DNA of 64,000 nucleotides, taken from positions 124,001-188,000 of the forward strand of contig NZ_KB905465.1 in NCBI RefSeq assembly GCF_000379465.1. The letters are read 5' to 3'. This document shows, in pieces, positions 1 through 9,798 of the stretch (its first letter is position 1; every line of letters starts with the position of its first letter). The position numbers and the translations under genes were made by a program. The stretch is from Sciscionella marina DSM 45152. Its GTDB lineage: Bacteria > Actinomycetota > Actinomycetes > Mycobacteriales > Pseudonocardiaceae. The notes under the pieces are model-generated. The model worked only from the letters and a program-made list of their open reading frames with translations, did not search any database and was not told the DNA's origin.

Positions 1-53
1 CACGGCGCCGCATGAGTTCGGCGCTTGACCTCCACCGCGCTGGAGGTCCGAGC

Positions 54-887
54 ATGGACCGCATGCCCTTGTGGATATGCGATGTATGCGGACTGGAACA
101 CCCCGACACCCCCGAACCGCCGGGCTGCGTGCTCGACCGCGGCGAGGTGACCATCGAGGAACGTGGCGATCTCGGGCCGCATCCCGAACACTGGTCCACG
201 CACGAGGAACTCGTCGCGCAGCCGCACGAAACCGTGCACCACGAGCACGGGCGCGGGATCCACAGCCTGCACCGGGAGCCGCGGTTCGGGATCGGCCAGT
301 GGTCCTTCCTCGTCCAGACCGGGAACGGGAACCTGCTCTGGGATCCGCCGAACTATCTGGACGAGGAAGTCCTGGAACTGGTGCGCGGGCTCGGCGGAGT
401 CGACGCGATCGCCACCAGCCATCCGCACATGTTCGCCGCCCAGGTCAGCTGGAGCCACGCGTTCGGCCGGATTCCGGTGTACGTCAACGCACTCGACGAG
501 GAATGGGTCCCGCGCCCGGATCCGGTGCTCGAATACTGGGACGATGAAACCGAGCCGCTGCCCGGAATCAGGCTCATCCACCTCGGCGGGCACATGCGTG
601 GCAGCGCGGTCGCGCTCACCGCGGACGGGACCTTGCTGGCCGGGGACACCATCAGCGCGGTGCCCACACATCCCGCCTGGGTTTCGTTCACCCGCAACTA
701 CCCCAAGCTCGTGCCGCTCTCCCCCGCCGTGGTGCGCCGCATCGTCGACCGGCTGGACGCCTATGACTACGACCGGCTCTTCGTGCTCAACGGGTACACA
801 GTGGACTCCGACGCGAAACGGGTGGTGCACCGATCCGCGGAGAGCCACATCCGCTGGGCGAGCGGAGAATTCGACCACCTGACCTAG
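54..887 (+). CDS. MBL-fold metallo-hydrolase-like protein
   Basis: This is a 277-residue cytoplasmic protein. The start at 54 is chosen because GGAGG lies 7 nt upstream; an in-frame codon at 12 lacks such a site. The N-terminus carries a CxxC pair and a third Cys (CDVCGLEH, about residues 10-13 and 26) that could bind zinc. The rest resembles the metallo-beta-lactamase fold: a shortened HxH motif (SHPHMF, about residue 125), a later His in LGGHMRG, and an Asp in LLAGDT. The classical HxHxDH is incomplete, so the metal site and substrate are uncertain. The next gene is convergent and ends 10 bp away. Confidence 0.75.
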   Translation: MDRMPLWICDVCGLEHPDTPEPPGCVLDRGEVTIEERGDLGPHPEHWSTHEELVAQPHETVHHEHGRGIHSLHREPRFGIGQWSFLVQTGNGNLLWDPPNYLDEEVLELVRGLGGVDAIATSHPHMFAAQVSWSHAFGRIPVYVNALDEEWVPRPDPVLEYWDDETEPLPGIRLIHLGGHMRGSAVALTADGTLLAGDTISAVPTHPAWVSFTRNYPKLVPLSPAVVRRIVDRLDAYDYDRLFVLNGYTVDSDAKRVVHRSAESHIRWASGEFDHLT

Positions 888-896
888 CAGCCCGGC

Positions 897-1751
897 TCAG
901 CCGCCCAGTTTGGCGACCGGTCCGTGGTGCACGGTGCGGACCTTGTAGTCGGCATCGTGGTATTTCTTCGCCCCCGATTCGTAGACCACGTACAGCTCGC
1001 CCTTCGCGATCGCCAGATCCTCGGACATGTTCGGGGCCACGATGCGTTTGCCGACCGGTCCCTGGCGCGCGTCGACGGTGAGTTCGCTGTCGTTGTTGCG
1101 CCCGAACGAACGGCTCCACACGAAGTTCTTCGGGGTGATCGCCATGCCCTGTACCTTCGCAGGCACCTTGAACGAGGAACCGTCGTATTTCGGCTGTTCC
1201 TTGGCGTCGAGGGTGTAGCGGTACACGGTTCCCTCGTTCTTTTCGTCGAAGGTGCCGGCGTAGAGTTTGTCGCCCGAGATCTCCATGAAGGAGCTCGCCT
1301 TCAGATGCGAGATCCCGGAGTTCTTGATCGTCGAACCGTTCTTCGCCTTGGCGATCGCGTCCTTGGAGTACCGGATCACCTGTTTGTCGCTGCCTTTGGT
1401 GCTGGACACCCACAGGTAGTGCTTGCTCTCCGCGAGGGTTCCGGCGTGGCCCTTGTCGTCCAGTACGAGGGTTTTCTGCTGTTTGCTGGTCTTGCGGTCC
1501 AGGATCGCGATGCGCGCGTTGCCGCCCCCCTCATGGTAGTAGGAGACGACCATCGCGTCCTGCTCGGGCAGATAGGCCAGCCCCTGCGGCACAGAGGGCG
1601 TGGTGTCGAGATAGGGGATTTTCGCGGCACCACGGCTGAACGTGGAGTAGTACTGCTTGTACCGCGGCGGGTCATCGGCGTTCGCGGTCGCGGCGGGCAG
1701 GATCGTGGCGAGCAGCGCGGCACCGGCCGCTGCGGCTATGAGGTTTCGCAT
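897..1751 (-). CDS. Secreted beta-propeller-like protein, function unknown
   Basis: This is a 284-residue protein. Translation from 1751 gives a classical Sec signal peptide (MRNLIAAAAGAALLATILP, then an AxA-type cleavage site near residue 25). A longer reading from 1811 would put charged residues ahead of the signal and is less likely. The mature part is lysine-rich with repeated short beta-like segments (PQGLAYL, RIAILD, YLWVSST, KLYAGTFD), which suggests a propeller exposed outside the membrane. No catalytic motif is recognised. It lies on the same strand as two other genes, including another secreted protein. Confidence 0.7.
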   Translation of the reverse strand: MRNLIAAAAGAALLATILPAATANADDPPRYKQYYSTFSRGAAKIPYLDTTPSVPQGLAYLPEQDAMVVSYYHEGGGNARIAILDRKTSKQQKTLVLDDKGHAGTLAESKHYLWVSSTKGSDKQVIRYSKDAIAKAKNGSTIKNSGISHLKASSFMEISGDKLYAGTFDEKNEGTVYRYTLDAKEQPKYDGSSFKVPAKVQGMAITPKNFVWSRSFGRNNDSELTVDARQGPVGKRIVAPNMSEDLAIAKGELYVVYESGAKKYHDADYKVRTVHHGPVAKLGG

Positions 1752-1864
1752 GTGTCCAGCATCACGATTGTCCGATTCCCCGGCAACATCCGTTCTGCGA
1801 TGTTCACCCATCCATTGGTCGGTGGTGTCAGAACTTAGGGACTATTGCGGCATGACTTGTCCGG

Positions 1865-2353
1865 CTACGTCGTGGCCCGGGCGACGGTGTGCACGTAGAG
1901 GTTTGTGAGCCGTCGGTGCACGATCCGCCAGCCTTCGGGTCGCCGCTCCAGAGTGTCGTGGAACAGGCCCGCGGCGATGACGTTCGCCGGTTCCCCGGTT
2001 TTGGTCTCGTGGGTATGCAGATGCGGGGACACGGCGGTTGCCCGGTCGCCGTCGATCGTCACGGTGGCGTGTCCTTCGACGTGCTGCCAGACGGTGTAGA
2101 TGTCGGCCATGCCGCCATCGCGATCAGGGCCGCGCATCAGGTCGGCGAGGTCCGCACGGCTCATCGCCGCGGGCATCCCGGCCTCGGAGTAGTCGAGTAC
2201 GGCATCCTCGGAGAACACGTCCGCCCAGTGCTCCAGTACGTCGAGATTCTCGTCGTGGGGCTGATGCAGGTCCTGCCCGAGACCGTAGCGCGCGATCACG
2301 TCCTGGATCTCGAGACGATCCAAGAGGTAGCGGACGTCCGATTCGAGTGACAT
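1865..2353 (-). CDS. SnoaL-like / NTF2-fold family protein
   Basis: This is a 162-residue protein. ATG at 2353 is preceded by AAAGGGGA at SD spacing. The pattern of an N-terminal helix (LLDRLEIQDVIARY), an acidic WADVFSEDAVLDYSE segment and a C-terminal GWRIVHRRLTNLYVHT strand is typical of SnoaL_4 or nuclear-transport-factor-2-like proteins. These bind small hydrophobic ligands or act as isomerases, dehydratases or cyclases. The substrate cannot be read from the sequence. The gene is monocistronic or loosely linked to the secreted-protein genes on either side. Confidence 0.75.
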   Translation of the reverse strand: MSLESDVRYLLDRLEIQDVIARYGLGQDLHQPHDENLDVLEHWADVFSEDAVLDYSEAGMPAAMSRADLADLMRGPDRDGGMADIYTVWQHVEGHATVTIDGDRATAVSPHLHTHETKTGEPANVIAAGLFHDTLERRPEGWRIVHRRLTNLYVHTVARATT

Positions 2354-2404
2354 GGGGTCCCCTTTGCTCAACACCGGCGTTACCGACCTCGTGGCCTCAT
2401 ACTC

Positions 2405-3295
2405 TCAGGTGCACACCCCGGCGAGCCGGACGTAACCGCCGAGGTTCTCGTCGTCGGCGCCCAGCAGCCCCTGCGCGGAACCGGGGAGGCAGGCGATGCC
2501 CTCGATCTTGTGCCCGGTGAACCGGCCGCGGGACTCGGGTTTCCCGGTGTTCAGCCGGGCTTTCGCCGAGACGGTTCCGACCCGGTAGACGGCCGAGTCG
2601 AAGGGGCCGTCGTCACCGTCGTCCGAGGCGGAGGAGATCAGCAGCCCGCCCCCGGGCCGGATCTTCACGTCGGAGATGTGCCGGACGTGCTCTTCCGGAT
2701 AGGGAACCCGGACGTCGGCCTCGTCCACTTTCCCGAATGTGAACTTCGCGGTGTCGAAGGGTGCCGCGAACAGCCGCCCGGGCCGCTTCTCGGCCTTGCC
2801 CCGGTCGGCCCACACCGCGACGGTGCCGCCGTCCTGTTCGGCGAGCGCGAAGCCCTCGTAGTTCGCCTTGCCCTTCGCCGAAGGCAGCTCGAAGGTCTTG
2901 CGCACGGTCGCGGTGCCCCCGGCGATGGTGAACGCGTACCCGGTGCCCGCGCTGGCCAGTGCGATGTACTCGCCCGGTTTTCCGGGAACCGCGTCGATCG
3001 ATTCCAGGTCCACCGGTTCCGCACCGGACCAGCGCAGCGGGGTCGGCTTCGCCCCCTCGCCGTCGACGAGGTGCACCGCGGCGAGCCGGTTCTGCCCGGG
3101 TTCCTTGTTGTCCCGCACGACAAGCGCGTCTACCACGCTCTTGGCCGCTCCAGTGCCGGACGACCCGGTGATCACCGCACCACTGACGCCCTCGGTGATC
3201 GAATCGCCGACCCGGTGCCAGGCGCTGTCCGCGCCGGCCGGAACGGACGTGAGGGCACCTGCGGCGGCGAGCGCGAGACCGGCGACGATCTTCAT
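2405..3295 (-). CDS. Secreted hypothetical protein
   Basis: This is a 296-residue protein with a clear signal peptide (about residues 1-22, ending PAGA before DSAW). The mature domain has blocks such as LESIDAVPGKPGEYIAL, NYEGFALAE and HKIEGIACLPG, reminiscent of a propeller or esterase-like phytase fold. No catalytic signature is clear. It is a possible distant relative of the secreted protein at 897-1751, since both are lysine-rich and propeller-like and lie on the same strand. It ends in a Cys-Thr. Function is unknown. Confidence 0.7.
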   Translation of the reverse strand: MKIVAGLALAAAGALTSVPAGADSAWHRVGDSITEGVSGAVITGSSGTGAAKSVVDALVVRDNKEPGQNRLAAVHLVDGEGAKPTPLRWSGAEPVDLESIDAVPGKPGEYIALASAGTGYAFTIAGGTATVRKTFELPSAKGKANYEGFALAEQDGGTVAVWADRGKAEKRPGRLFAAPFDTAKFTFGKVDEADVRVPYPEEHVRHISDVKIRPGGGLLISSASDDGDDGPFDSAVYRVGTVSAKARLNTGKPESRGRFTGHKIEGIACLPGSAQGLLGADDENLGGYVRLAGVCT

Positions 3296-3309
3296 GCGGC
3301 ACAGGCTAG

Positions 3310-5211
3310 CTAATCACCGCGCAGAACGGAACGCAGCGATTCGAGTACGTTCGGGTCCTCGATGGTGGAGGGCACCGGCTCATCGCGGCCGTCGGCGATC
3401 GCCCGCATGGATTTGCGCAATACCTTGCCCGAGCGGGTTTTCGGCAACGCGTCGACCACGGCCACCTCCCGGAATGCCGCCACCGCACCGATATCCCGGC
3501 GCACTGCGTCGACCAGCTCTTCGCGCAGCACCTGCTCTGCGATGTCCACATTGGCCTTGAGCACTACGAATCCCTTGGGCAGCTGGCCTTTCAGCCCATC
3601 CGCCACCCCGATCACCGCGCATTCGGCGACCGCGGGATGCGCCGCGAGTACCGCCTCCATGGACCCGGTGGACAACCGGTGCCCCGCCACGTTGATCACA
3701 TCGTCGGTGCGGCCCATCACGAACAGGTAGCCGTCCTCGTCCAGATAACCGCCGTCCCCGGTCAGGTAATACCCCTCGTAGCGGGACAGGTAGGACTCGA
3801 TGAACCGCTCGTCATCGCCCCACAGGGTGGGCAGGCAACCGGGCGGCAGCGGGAGTTTCACGCAGATCGCGCCCTCGGTGCCCGGCGGGACCTCGGTGCC
3901 GTCCGGGTCGAGCACCCGCACGTCGTACCCGGGAACGGGAACGGTCGGCGAACCGGGTTTGACCGGCATCGGTTCCAGCCCGCGCGGATTCGCCGCGATC
4001 GCCCAGCCGGTCTCGGTCTGCCACCAGTGATCGATCACCGGGACACCCAGTTTCTCGTGCGCCCAGCCATAGGTTTCCGGATCGAGCCGTTCGCCGGCCA
4101 GGAACAGGGTGCCGAACGCGGAGAGATCGTAGTCCGCCAGCAGTTCCGCGTCCGGATCCACCTTCTTGATGGCGCGCAACGCGGTCGGTGCGGTGAACAG
4201 CGCCTTGGCCCGGTATTCGGAAAGCACCCGCCAGAACGCGCCCGCGTCCGGGGTACCCACCGGCTTGCCCTCGTAGATCACCGTGCTCGCGCCGACGAGC
4301 AGCGGCGCGTAGACGATGTACGAGTGCCCGACGACCCAGCCGACATCCGAGGCGGTCCACCACACGTCCCCGGGACCGATGTCGTAGATGTTGGTCATCG
4401 ACCAGGCGAGCGCGACGGCGTGCCCGCCGTTGTCCCGCACCACGCCCTTCGGTTTCCCGGTCGTTCCCGAGGTGTAGAGGATGTAGAGCGGATCGGTCGC
4501 CCGCACCGGAACGCAGTCCACGGGCTCGGCGGCGCGCACCGCGGCGGTCCAGTCCACATCCCGGTCCCCCAGCTCCACGCGCGCCTGTTCGCGTTGCAGC
4601 ACAACGACATGCTCGACGCTGTCCGTCGCCTCGACGGCTTCGTCGACGATCGGCTTGTACTCCACGACCCGGTTCGGTTCGACCCCGCAGGAGGCGCACA
4701 CCAGCACCTTCGGTTCGGCGTCCGCGATCCGCGCGGCCAGTTCCTTGGGCGCGAACCCGCCGAAGACCACCGAGTGCACCGCCCCGATCCGGGCGCAGGC
4801 GAGCATCGCGATCAGCGCCTCGGGCACCATCGGCAGGTACACCACGACCCGGTCGCCCTTGCCCACCCCGAGCCCGCGGAGCACACCGGCGAACCGGGCG
4901 ACCTGATCGAGCAGCTCACGGTAGGTGTAGCTGGCCTTGCTACCGGTGACCGGGGAATCCCAGTACACCGCGACCTGCTCGGCCCGCCCGGCGGCCACGT
5001 GCCGGTCGAGCGCGTTGTGGCAGGTGTTCAGCTCGCCATCCGGGAACCAGTGGTAGAACGGCGGCTCGGTATCGTCGAGCGCGCGGCTCGGCGGGCGCTG
5101 CCATTCGATGGCTCCCGCCGCATCGAGCCAGAACGTGTTCGGGTCCTCGATACTGGCGCGATATTGCGTACTGTAGTCGCCTCCGTGCGCATTCATTGCC
5201 ATATCGTGCAC
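3310..5211 (-). CDS. prpE: Acyl-CoA synthetase, propionyl/acetyl-CoA synthetase type
   Basis: This is a 633-residue ANL-superfamily enzyme that makes acyl-AMP and then acyl-CoA from a short acid, ATP and CoA. The AMP-binding signature YTSGTTGKPKG is at about 246-256, the YLTGDGGY hinge region is near 490, and the C-terminal TRSGKVLR holds the catalytic lysine. The N-terminal ACAS domain and the LPKGFVVLKA block match the PrpE branch better than AcsA, though acetate use is possible. The start is GTG at 5211, with GAGG 8 nt upstream; ATGs at 5202 and 5196 are alternatives without an SD. It diverges from the universal stress gene. Confidence 0.9.
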   Translation of the reverse strand: MHDMAMNAHGGDYSTQYRASIEDPNTFWLDAAGAIEWQRPPSRALDDTEPPFYHWFPDGELNTCHNALDRHVAAGRAEQVAVYWDSPVTGSKASYTYRELLDQVARFAGVLRGLGVGKGDRVVVYLPMVPEALIAMLACARIGAVHSVVFGGFAPKELAARIADAEPKVLVCASCGVEPNRVVEYKPIVDEAVEATDSVEHVVVLQREQARVELGDRDVDWTAAVRAAEPVDCVPVRATDPLYILYTSGTTGKPKGVVRDNGGHAVALAWSMTNIYDIGPGDVWWTASDVGWVVGHSYIVYAPLLVGASTVIYEGKPVGTPDAGAFWRVLSEYRAKALFTAPTALRAIKKVDPDAELLADYDLSAFGTLFLAGERLDPETYGWAHEKLGVPVIDHWWQTETGWAIAANPRGLEPMPVKPGSPTVPVPGYDVRVLDPDGTEVPPGTEGAICVKLPLPPGCLPTLWGDDERFIESYLSRYEGYYLTGDGGYLDEDGYLFVMGRTDDVINVAGHRLSTGSMEAVLAAHPAVAECAVIGVADGLKGQLPKGFVVLKANVDIAEQVLREELVDAVRRDIGAVAAFREVAVVDALPKTRSGKVLRKSMRAIADGRDEPVPSTIEDPNVLESLRSVLRGD

Positions 5212-5284
5212 CGGAGAAGCCTCGAAACACCACCGTTACCGGGAGTGGCTAGCCAAAGTGCAAGAGAGACTGCACCATGACGCT

Positions 5285-6142
5285 ATGGAAGCCGAGCGAC
5301 GACGCCGGATCGTGGTGGGTGTCGATGACGGATCGGACAGTGCCCTCGCGGTGCGCTGGGCCGCCGCACACGCCGCCGCCGTCGGACTGCCACTACACTG
5401 CGTGTACGCAGAGTTCAATCCGTACACCATGGCCGCGGGCGACGCGGGGATCCCGCCCGCGCTCGATCTCGGGATGTCCAGATCGGATACCGACCGAGTG
5501 CTCAGCGACGCCATGCGCATCGCCAGCGAGGTCGCCCCTTCGCTCGACATCCGGGCGCACGCGGAACCGGCGAGCCCGGCAACCCTGCTGCTCGGCGAGG
5601 CGAAGATGTCCTCGCTTCTGGTGATCGGCAATCACGGCGCCGGCGTGCTCTCCGACCTGCTGCTCGGCAGCGTGTGCGGGACCGTGGCGGCGCGTTCGGC
5701 CTGTCCGGTGGTCGCGGTGCGCAGCAGGCTCACCGAGCTGGACCAGCTCGCCCCGGTCGTGGTCGGCGCGGACGGCTCCGAGGTCTCCGAGCGGGCGATC
5801 GAGTGGGCGCACAAGTTCGCCGCCTGGCACGACAAACCGCTGCGGGTGCTGCACGTGTGCCGTCGCGGGCGTGGTGACCTGGACCAGGCGCGGGCCTACA
5901 CCGAGCAACTGCTCGACCGCTGTGCACACCCGGGTGTCCCGGTCAGCACCGAGTTCGTGGACGGCGAACCGGCCGAGGTGCTCGCCGGTGAAGCGGAGAA
6001 CGCCTATCTGCTCGTGGTCGGGGCACGCGGGCACGGGGTGGCCTCGGGCCTGCTGACCGGCTCGGTTTCGCACGCGCTGCTGCGCCAGGCGCCCTGCCCG
6101 GTCGCCGTCGTTCGCAAGCAGGTGGTGCTGCAGCCGGTATGA
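5285..6142 (+). CDS. Tandem universal stress protein (two UspA domains)
   Basis: This is a roughly 285-residue cytoplasmic protein of two UspA domains. Each ends with the ATP-binding motif of the family: VIGNHGAG followed by LLLGSVCGTVA, and VVGARGHG followed by LLTGSVSHALL. Such proteins bind ATP and support survival under hypoxia or stress in actinobacteria. ATG 5285 gives the usual N-terminus before RRRIVVGVDDGSDS. An in-frame GTG at 5258 is possible. It is divergent from prpE and 45 bp upstream of secA2, so it may share its transcript. Confidence 0.85.
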   Translation: MEAERRRRIVVGVDDGSDSALAVRWAAAHAAAVGLPLHCVYAEFNPYTMAAGDAGIPPALDLGMSRSDTDRVLSDAMRIASEVAPSLDIRAHAEPASPATLLLGEAKMSSLLVIGNHGAGVLSDLLLGSVCGTVAARSACPVVAVRSRLTELDQLAPVVVGADGSEVSERAIEWAHKFAAWHDKPLRVLHVCRRGRGDLDQARAYTEQLLDRCAHPGVPVSTEFVDGEPAEVLAGEAENAYLLVVGARGHGVASGLLTGSVSHALLRQAPCPVAVVRKQVVLQPV

Positions 6143-6187
6143 CGAGAGAACCGAGGGCAGGACGGTCGACGCAGTAGCCTGGGCGGT

Positions 6188-8506
6188 ATGGGCATCCGTG
6201 CGCGCGTTCGGGAACTGCTCGAACGCCCGGGTTCGGCGAACCTGCAGCGCTACAGACCGATCGTGACCAGGGCGGGCGAACGCGAGCGGGAACTGCGCGA
6301 GTACAGCGACGCCGAGCTGACCGCGGCCGCGAACCGGCTGCGCGAGGGCACCTTCGACAAGGCGGGGCTGGCGCAGGTGTGCGCGCTCGGCAGGGAGGCG
6401 GCCCGGCGCACTCTCGGCGAACGCCCCTTCGAGGTGCAGCTGCTCGGGGTCGCCGCGATGCTGAACGGGCGCGTCGTGGAGATGGCGACCGGCGAGGGGA
6501 AAACCCTGGTCTGCGCGCTCGCCGCGGCCGGATACGTACTACAGGGCCGCCGGGTGCACGTGGTCTCGGTGAACGACTACCTCGCCCGCAGGGACGCCGA
6601 GTGGATGGCCGAGTTCTACGCGCTGCTCGGGGTCTCGGTCGGGTCGATCGATCAGCACAGCACCGATGCCGAACGGCGCATCGCCTATCGGGCCGAGGTC
6701 ACCTATGCCTCGGTCAACGAGGTCGGTTTCGACGTGCTGCGCGACCGGATGCGCACCGAGGCGAGCGAACTGGTCACCGCCGAGCCCGATGTGGTGCTGG
6801 TGGACGAGATCGACTCGGTGCTCGTGGACGAGGCGACGGTGCCCCTGGTGCTGGCCGGTTCCGCCGAGCGCGCTCACGGGGATCCCCAGCTCGCCGGGCT
6901 GGTGCGCAAGCTGAAATCCGGCACGCACTACGAGGTGGACGCGGACGAGCGCAATGTGAACCTGACCGATACCGGGCTCGATCACGTGGAGCGCGAGCTC
7001 GGCGGGATCCGGCTGCACACCGAGGAACACGCGGCGCTGCTCACCGAGCTCAACCTCGCGCTGCACGCGCGGGCGCTGCTTCGCAGGGACGTGGACTACC
7101 TGGTGCGCAAGGGAAAGGTCGAGCTGGTGAACCGCTCGCGCGGGCGGGTGGCCCGGCTGCAGCGCTGGCCGGACGGGCTACAGGCCGCCGTGGAGGCCAA
7201 GGAGGGACTGGCCGCGAGCCCGACCGGCGAGGTGCTGGACTCGATGATCGTGCAGTCGCTGATCGGCCGGTATCGCACGGTCTCCGGATGCAGCGGGACC
7301 GCCATGGGCGTGGCCACCGAGCTCGCCGAGTTCTACAAGCTCAGCCTCGGCGCGGTGCCGACGAACCTGCCCTGTGTGCGCGAGGACGAACCCGACCGGC
7401 TCTACGAGACCGCGGAGCGGAAGCAGGCCGCACTCGTCGAGTACGTGCGCGAGGTGCACGAGACCGGGCGCCCGGTGCTGATCGGTACCGCCAGCGTCGC
7501 CGAATCCGAGCAGCTGGCAGCCCAGCTCGACGAGGTCGGGGTGTACGGGGTGATCCTGAACGCGAAGAACGATGCGCAGGAGGCCGGGATCATCGCGCGT
7601 GCGGGCGAGCACGGCCGGGTCACCATCTCCACCCAGATGGCCGGGCGGGGCACCGATATCCGGCTCGGTTCGGCGAACGGGCGCGGCGGGGAGCGCATCG
7701 CACGGCTCGGCGGGCTGTGCGTGGTCGGTTCCGGGCGCTATCACACCGGCCGGCTGGACGACCAGTTGCGCGGGCGCGCCGGGCGGCAGGGTGATCCGGG
7801 CAGTTCGGTGCTGTTCACCAGCCTCGAGGATCCGGTCGTCACGCACAACATCGCGGAACCGCGCCCGCCCGCGCAGGTCGGTGAGGACGGCCAGGTGACC
7901 GATCGCCGCTGCGTGGAACTGGTGCGGCACGCGCAGCGCGTCTCCGAGGCCGCGCATCTGGAGATCCACCGCAACACCTGGCGGTACCACCAGCTCATCG
8001 CCAAGCAGCGCGAGCTCGTGCTCACCGAGCGGGACGCGGTGCTGCGCGGCGAACGGGCCGCCGAACTGCTGCGCGAGCGCTGTGCGGACCGGTACGCCGC
8101 GCTGCGCGAGGAGGGGCACGAGCGCTCCGCGATCGACCGCGCCGCCCGGCTCGTCATGCTGTTCCACCTGGACCGCCGGTGGACCGAGCATCTGGCCTTC
8201 CTCACCGATGTGCGCGAGGGAATCCATCTGCGCGCGCTCGCCAGGGAAACCCCGATCGACGAGTTCCACCGGATCGCGGTCGCCGAGTTCGCCCAGTTCT
8301 CCGCTCAGGTCCACGAACGGTCCGCGAGCACCTTCGAGGAAGTGAAACTCACCGAGAACGGCGTGGATCTCGAGGGAATCGGGTTGCGCAGGCCGAATTC
8401 CACCTGGACGTACATGGTGACCGACAACCCGTTCGGTTCCGAAGAAGAGCGCGCGCTCGCTTTTCTCGGGCGTGCGCTCAAATCCCCGAAGACCGATCAG
8501 GACTGA
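6188..8506 (+). CDS. secA2: Accessory Sec preprotein translocase ATPase SecA2
   Basis: This is a 772-residue motor ATPase that drives export of a subset of proteins through SecYEG in actinobacteria. Walker A (ATGEGKT) is at about 100-106 and the DEAD-type Walker B (DEID) at 206-209. Later motifs include STQMAGRGTDIRL and the GRAGRQGDPG nucleotide-binding block. The length is close to mycobacterial SecA2 and shorter than housekeeping SecA, and the C-terminal zinc-binding tail is missing, as expected for SecA2. A TAGCCT box 10 bp before the ATG suggests a very short or absent leader. Its 3' end overlaps the convergent hydrolase gene by 10 bp. Confidence 0.9.
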   Translation: MGIRARVRELLERPGSANLQRYRPIVTRAGERERELREYSDAELTAAANRLREGTFDKAGLAQVCALGREAARRTLGERPFEVQLLGVAAMLNGRVVEMATGEGKTLVCALAAAGYVLQGRRVHVVSVNDYLARRDAEWMAEFYALLGVSVGSIDQHSTDAERRIAYRAEVTYASVNEVGFDVLRDRMRTEASELVTAEPDVVLVDEIDSVLVDEATVPLVLAGSAERAHGDPQLAGLVRKLKSGTHYEVDADERNVNLTDTGLDHVERELGGIRLHTEEHAALLTELNLALHARALLRRDVDYLVRKGKVELVNRSRGRVARLQRWPDGLQAAVEAKEGLAASPTGEVLDSMIVQSLIGRYRTVSGCSGTAMGVATELAEFYKLSLGAVPTNLPCVREDEPDRLYETAERKQAALVEYVREVHETGRPVLIGTASVAESEQLAAQLDEVGVYGVILNAKNDAQEAGIIARAGEHGRVTISTQMAGRGTDIRLGSANGRGGERIARLGGLCVVGSGRYHTGRLDDQLRGRAGRQGDPGSSVLFTSLEDPVVTHNIAEPRPPAQVGEDGQVTDRRCVELVRHAQRVSEAAHLEIHRNTWRYHQLIAKQRELVLTERDAVLRGERAAELLRERCADRYAALREEGHERSAIDRAARLVMLFHLDRRWTEHLAFLTDVREGIHLRALARETPIDEFHRIAVAEFAQFSAQVHERSASTFEEVKLTENGVDLEGIGLRRPNSTWTYMVTDNPFGSEEERALAFLGRALKSPKTDQD

Positions 8507-9768
8507 GCACCCGAATTCCGCAACCGCTCGAGATTCGCCGGAGCGGCGCCCAGCCACCACCGCGGATCCGCGCTGCCCTCGGTGGTCTCGCCGTCCCGGT
8601 GCACGAAGAACCGCTCGTCCCGTCCCGGTGTGTCGAACGCGCCGTCCAGTGCGCGCCGCACCCATTCCGCGCTGTACGCGAACACCTCGGCCGCGACCCC
8701 GCCGAGCGGGTGGAATTCGTTCTCGTACACCCGCATTTCCTTGGGTGCGGTGATTTTCTCGAACGTCGCGATCGCGTTCTCCACCGGGGTCAGCTCGTCG
8801 AATTCCCCGGTACCGAGCAGCACCGGGCGCTCGATGTTCCGTACCAGATCACCGAGCGGCATCTGCTGTTTCAGCTCCCGGTCGAAGGCTTCCTCATCGG
8901 TGTACCCGGCCATGAAGAGATAATTGTTCTTGAAGCTCGGCTGGGCGCGTTCGAAGATCGTCTCGAAATCCCCGGAAACCGCTTCGTAGGAGGCCACCGC
9001 GCGCAACCGGGTGTCCGGGTTCGCCAGCGCACGCAGTGACCAGTAGCCGCTCATGCTGATCCCGAACATGCCGATGCGGTGCTCGTCCACCTCCGGAAGA
9101 CCGGCCAGGTATCCGGCGTAGGTCTCGATCGCCCGCTCGTAGTTGTCCAGCGTGACGGTGCAGCCGTTTACCCGGGTCTCCCCCTGGCCCGGCCCTTCGA
9201 TGGACAGCGCGACCACCCCGCGCGCGGTGTAGTAGCGCTCGGCCGCGTAGATGTAGTCCTCCTTGATCATGTCCATCCCCGGGCCGAGGATCACCGCGGG
9301 CGCACCGGTCACCGGGCGATCGGGCAGGTGCAGCAGCGCGTAGATCGTCCGGCCCTCGAAGTCCAGCTCCACCCGGCGCACCGTGTTCCCGCGCAGTTCG
9401 CCGAGCCGGGCCACGCAGTGATCACAGCGCTCGCGCAGGTTCGCCTTGCGCGCATCGACCGGGTCGAAGATGGAGTACTGCGCGCGCCCGTACATCACCG
9501 CGGCCCGCAGGTACAGATCCGAGGCGGTGCGCGCGAAGCCGAGCGATTCGTGGTGCTCGGCCCGCCGCTGCGCCTGTGCCGCGATCGCACCCCAGGCCTT
9601 CGGCTGCATCGCCCCACTCTTGACCAGGGCGAACACCTTGTCGAAGTCGGTGTGATCGTGGCCGAGCTGTTCCAGGGTCCCCTTTCCTTCCGGGTGCAGC
9701 GCGTCGAAACCGCCCTGGGCGAGGGCGATGTCCAGCGACCAGCTCTGTCCCGTCGAACGTGTGGTCAC
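8497..9768 (-). CDS. Alpha/beta hydrolase, FrsA / dihydroxypseudooxynicotine-hydrolase-like
   Basis: This is a 423-residue protein with a helical N-terminal region of about 130 residues followed by an alpha/beta-hydrolase core. The nucleophile elbow is GISMSG (Ser at about 238), the likely acid is in TGEFDEL and the His in NEFHPLGG. This layout matches the FrsA/DHPON hydrolase group, which cleaves C-C or ester bonds. GTG at 9768 is chosen because GGAGG lies 6 nt upstream; the TTG at 9780 overlaps that SD. The gene diverges from marR across an AT-rich palindrome, so MarR control is likely. The substrate is unknown. Confidence 0.85.
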   Translation of the reverse strand: MTTRSTGQSWSLDIALAQGGFDALHPEGKGTLEQLGHDHTDFDKVFALVKSGAMQPKAWGAIAAQAQRRAEHHESLGFARTASDLYLRAAVMYGRAQYSIFDPVDARKANLRERCDHCVARLGELRGNTVRRVELDFEGRTIYALLHLPDRPVTGAPAVILGPGMDMIKEDYIYAAERYYTARGVVALSIEGPGQGETRVNGCTVTLDNYERAIETYAGYLAGLPEVDEHRIGMFGISMSGYWSLRALANPDTRLRAVASYEAVSGDFETIFERAQPSFKNNYLFMAGYTDEEAFDRELKQQMPLGDLVRNIERPVLLGTGEFDELTPVENAIATFEKITAPKEMRVYENEFHPLGGVAAEVFAYSAEWVRRALDGAFDTPGRDERFFVHRDGETTEGSADPRWWLGAAPANLERLRNSGAQS

Positions 9769-9798
9769 GGCAACCTCCAACTGTGTCAGCAGAAAATA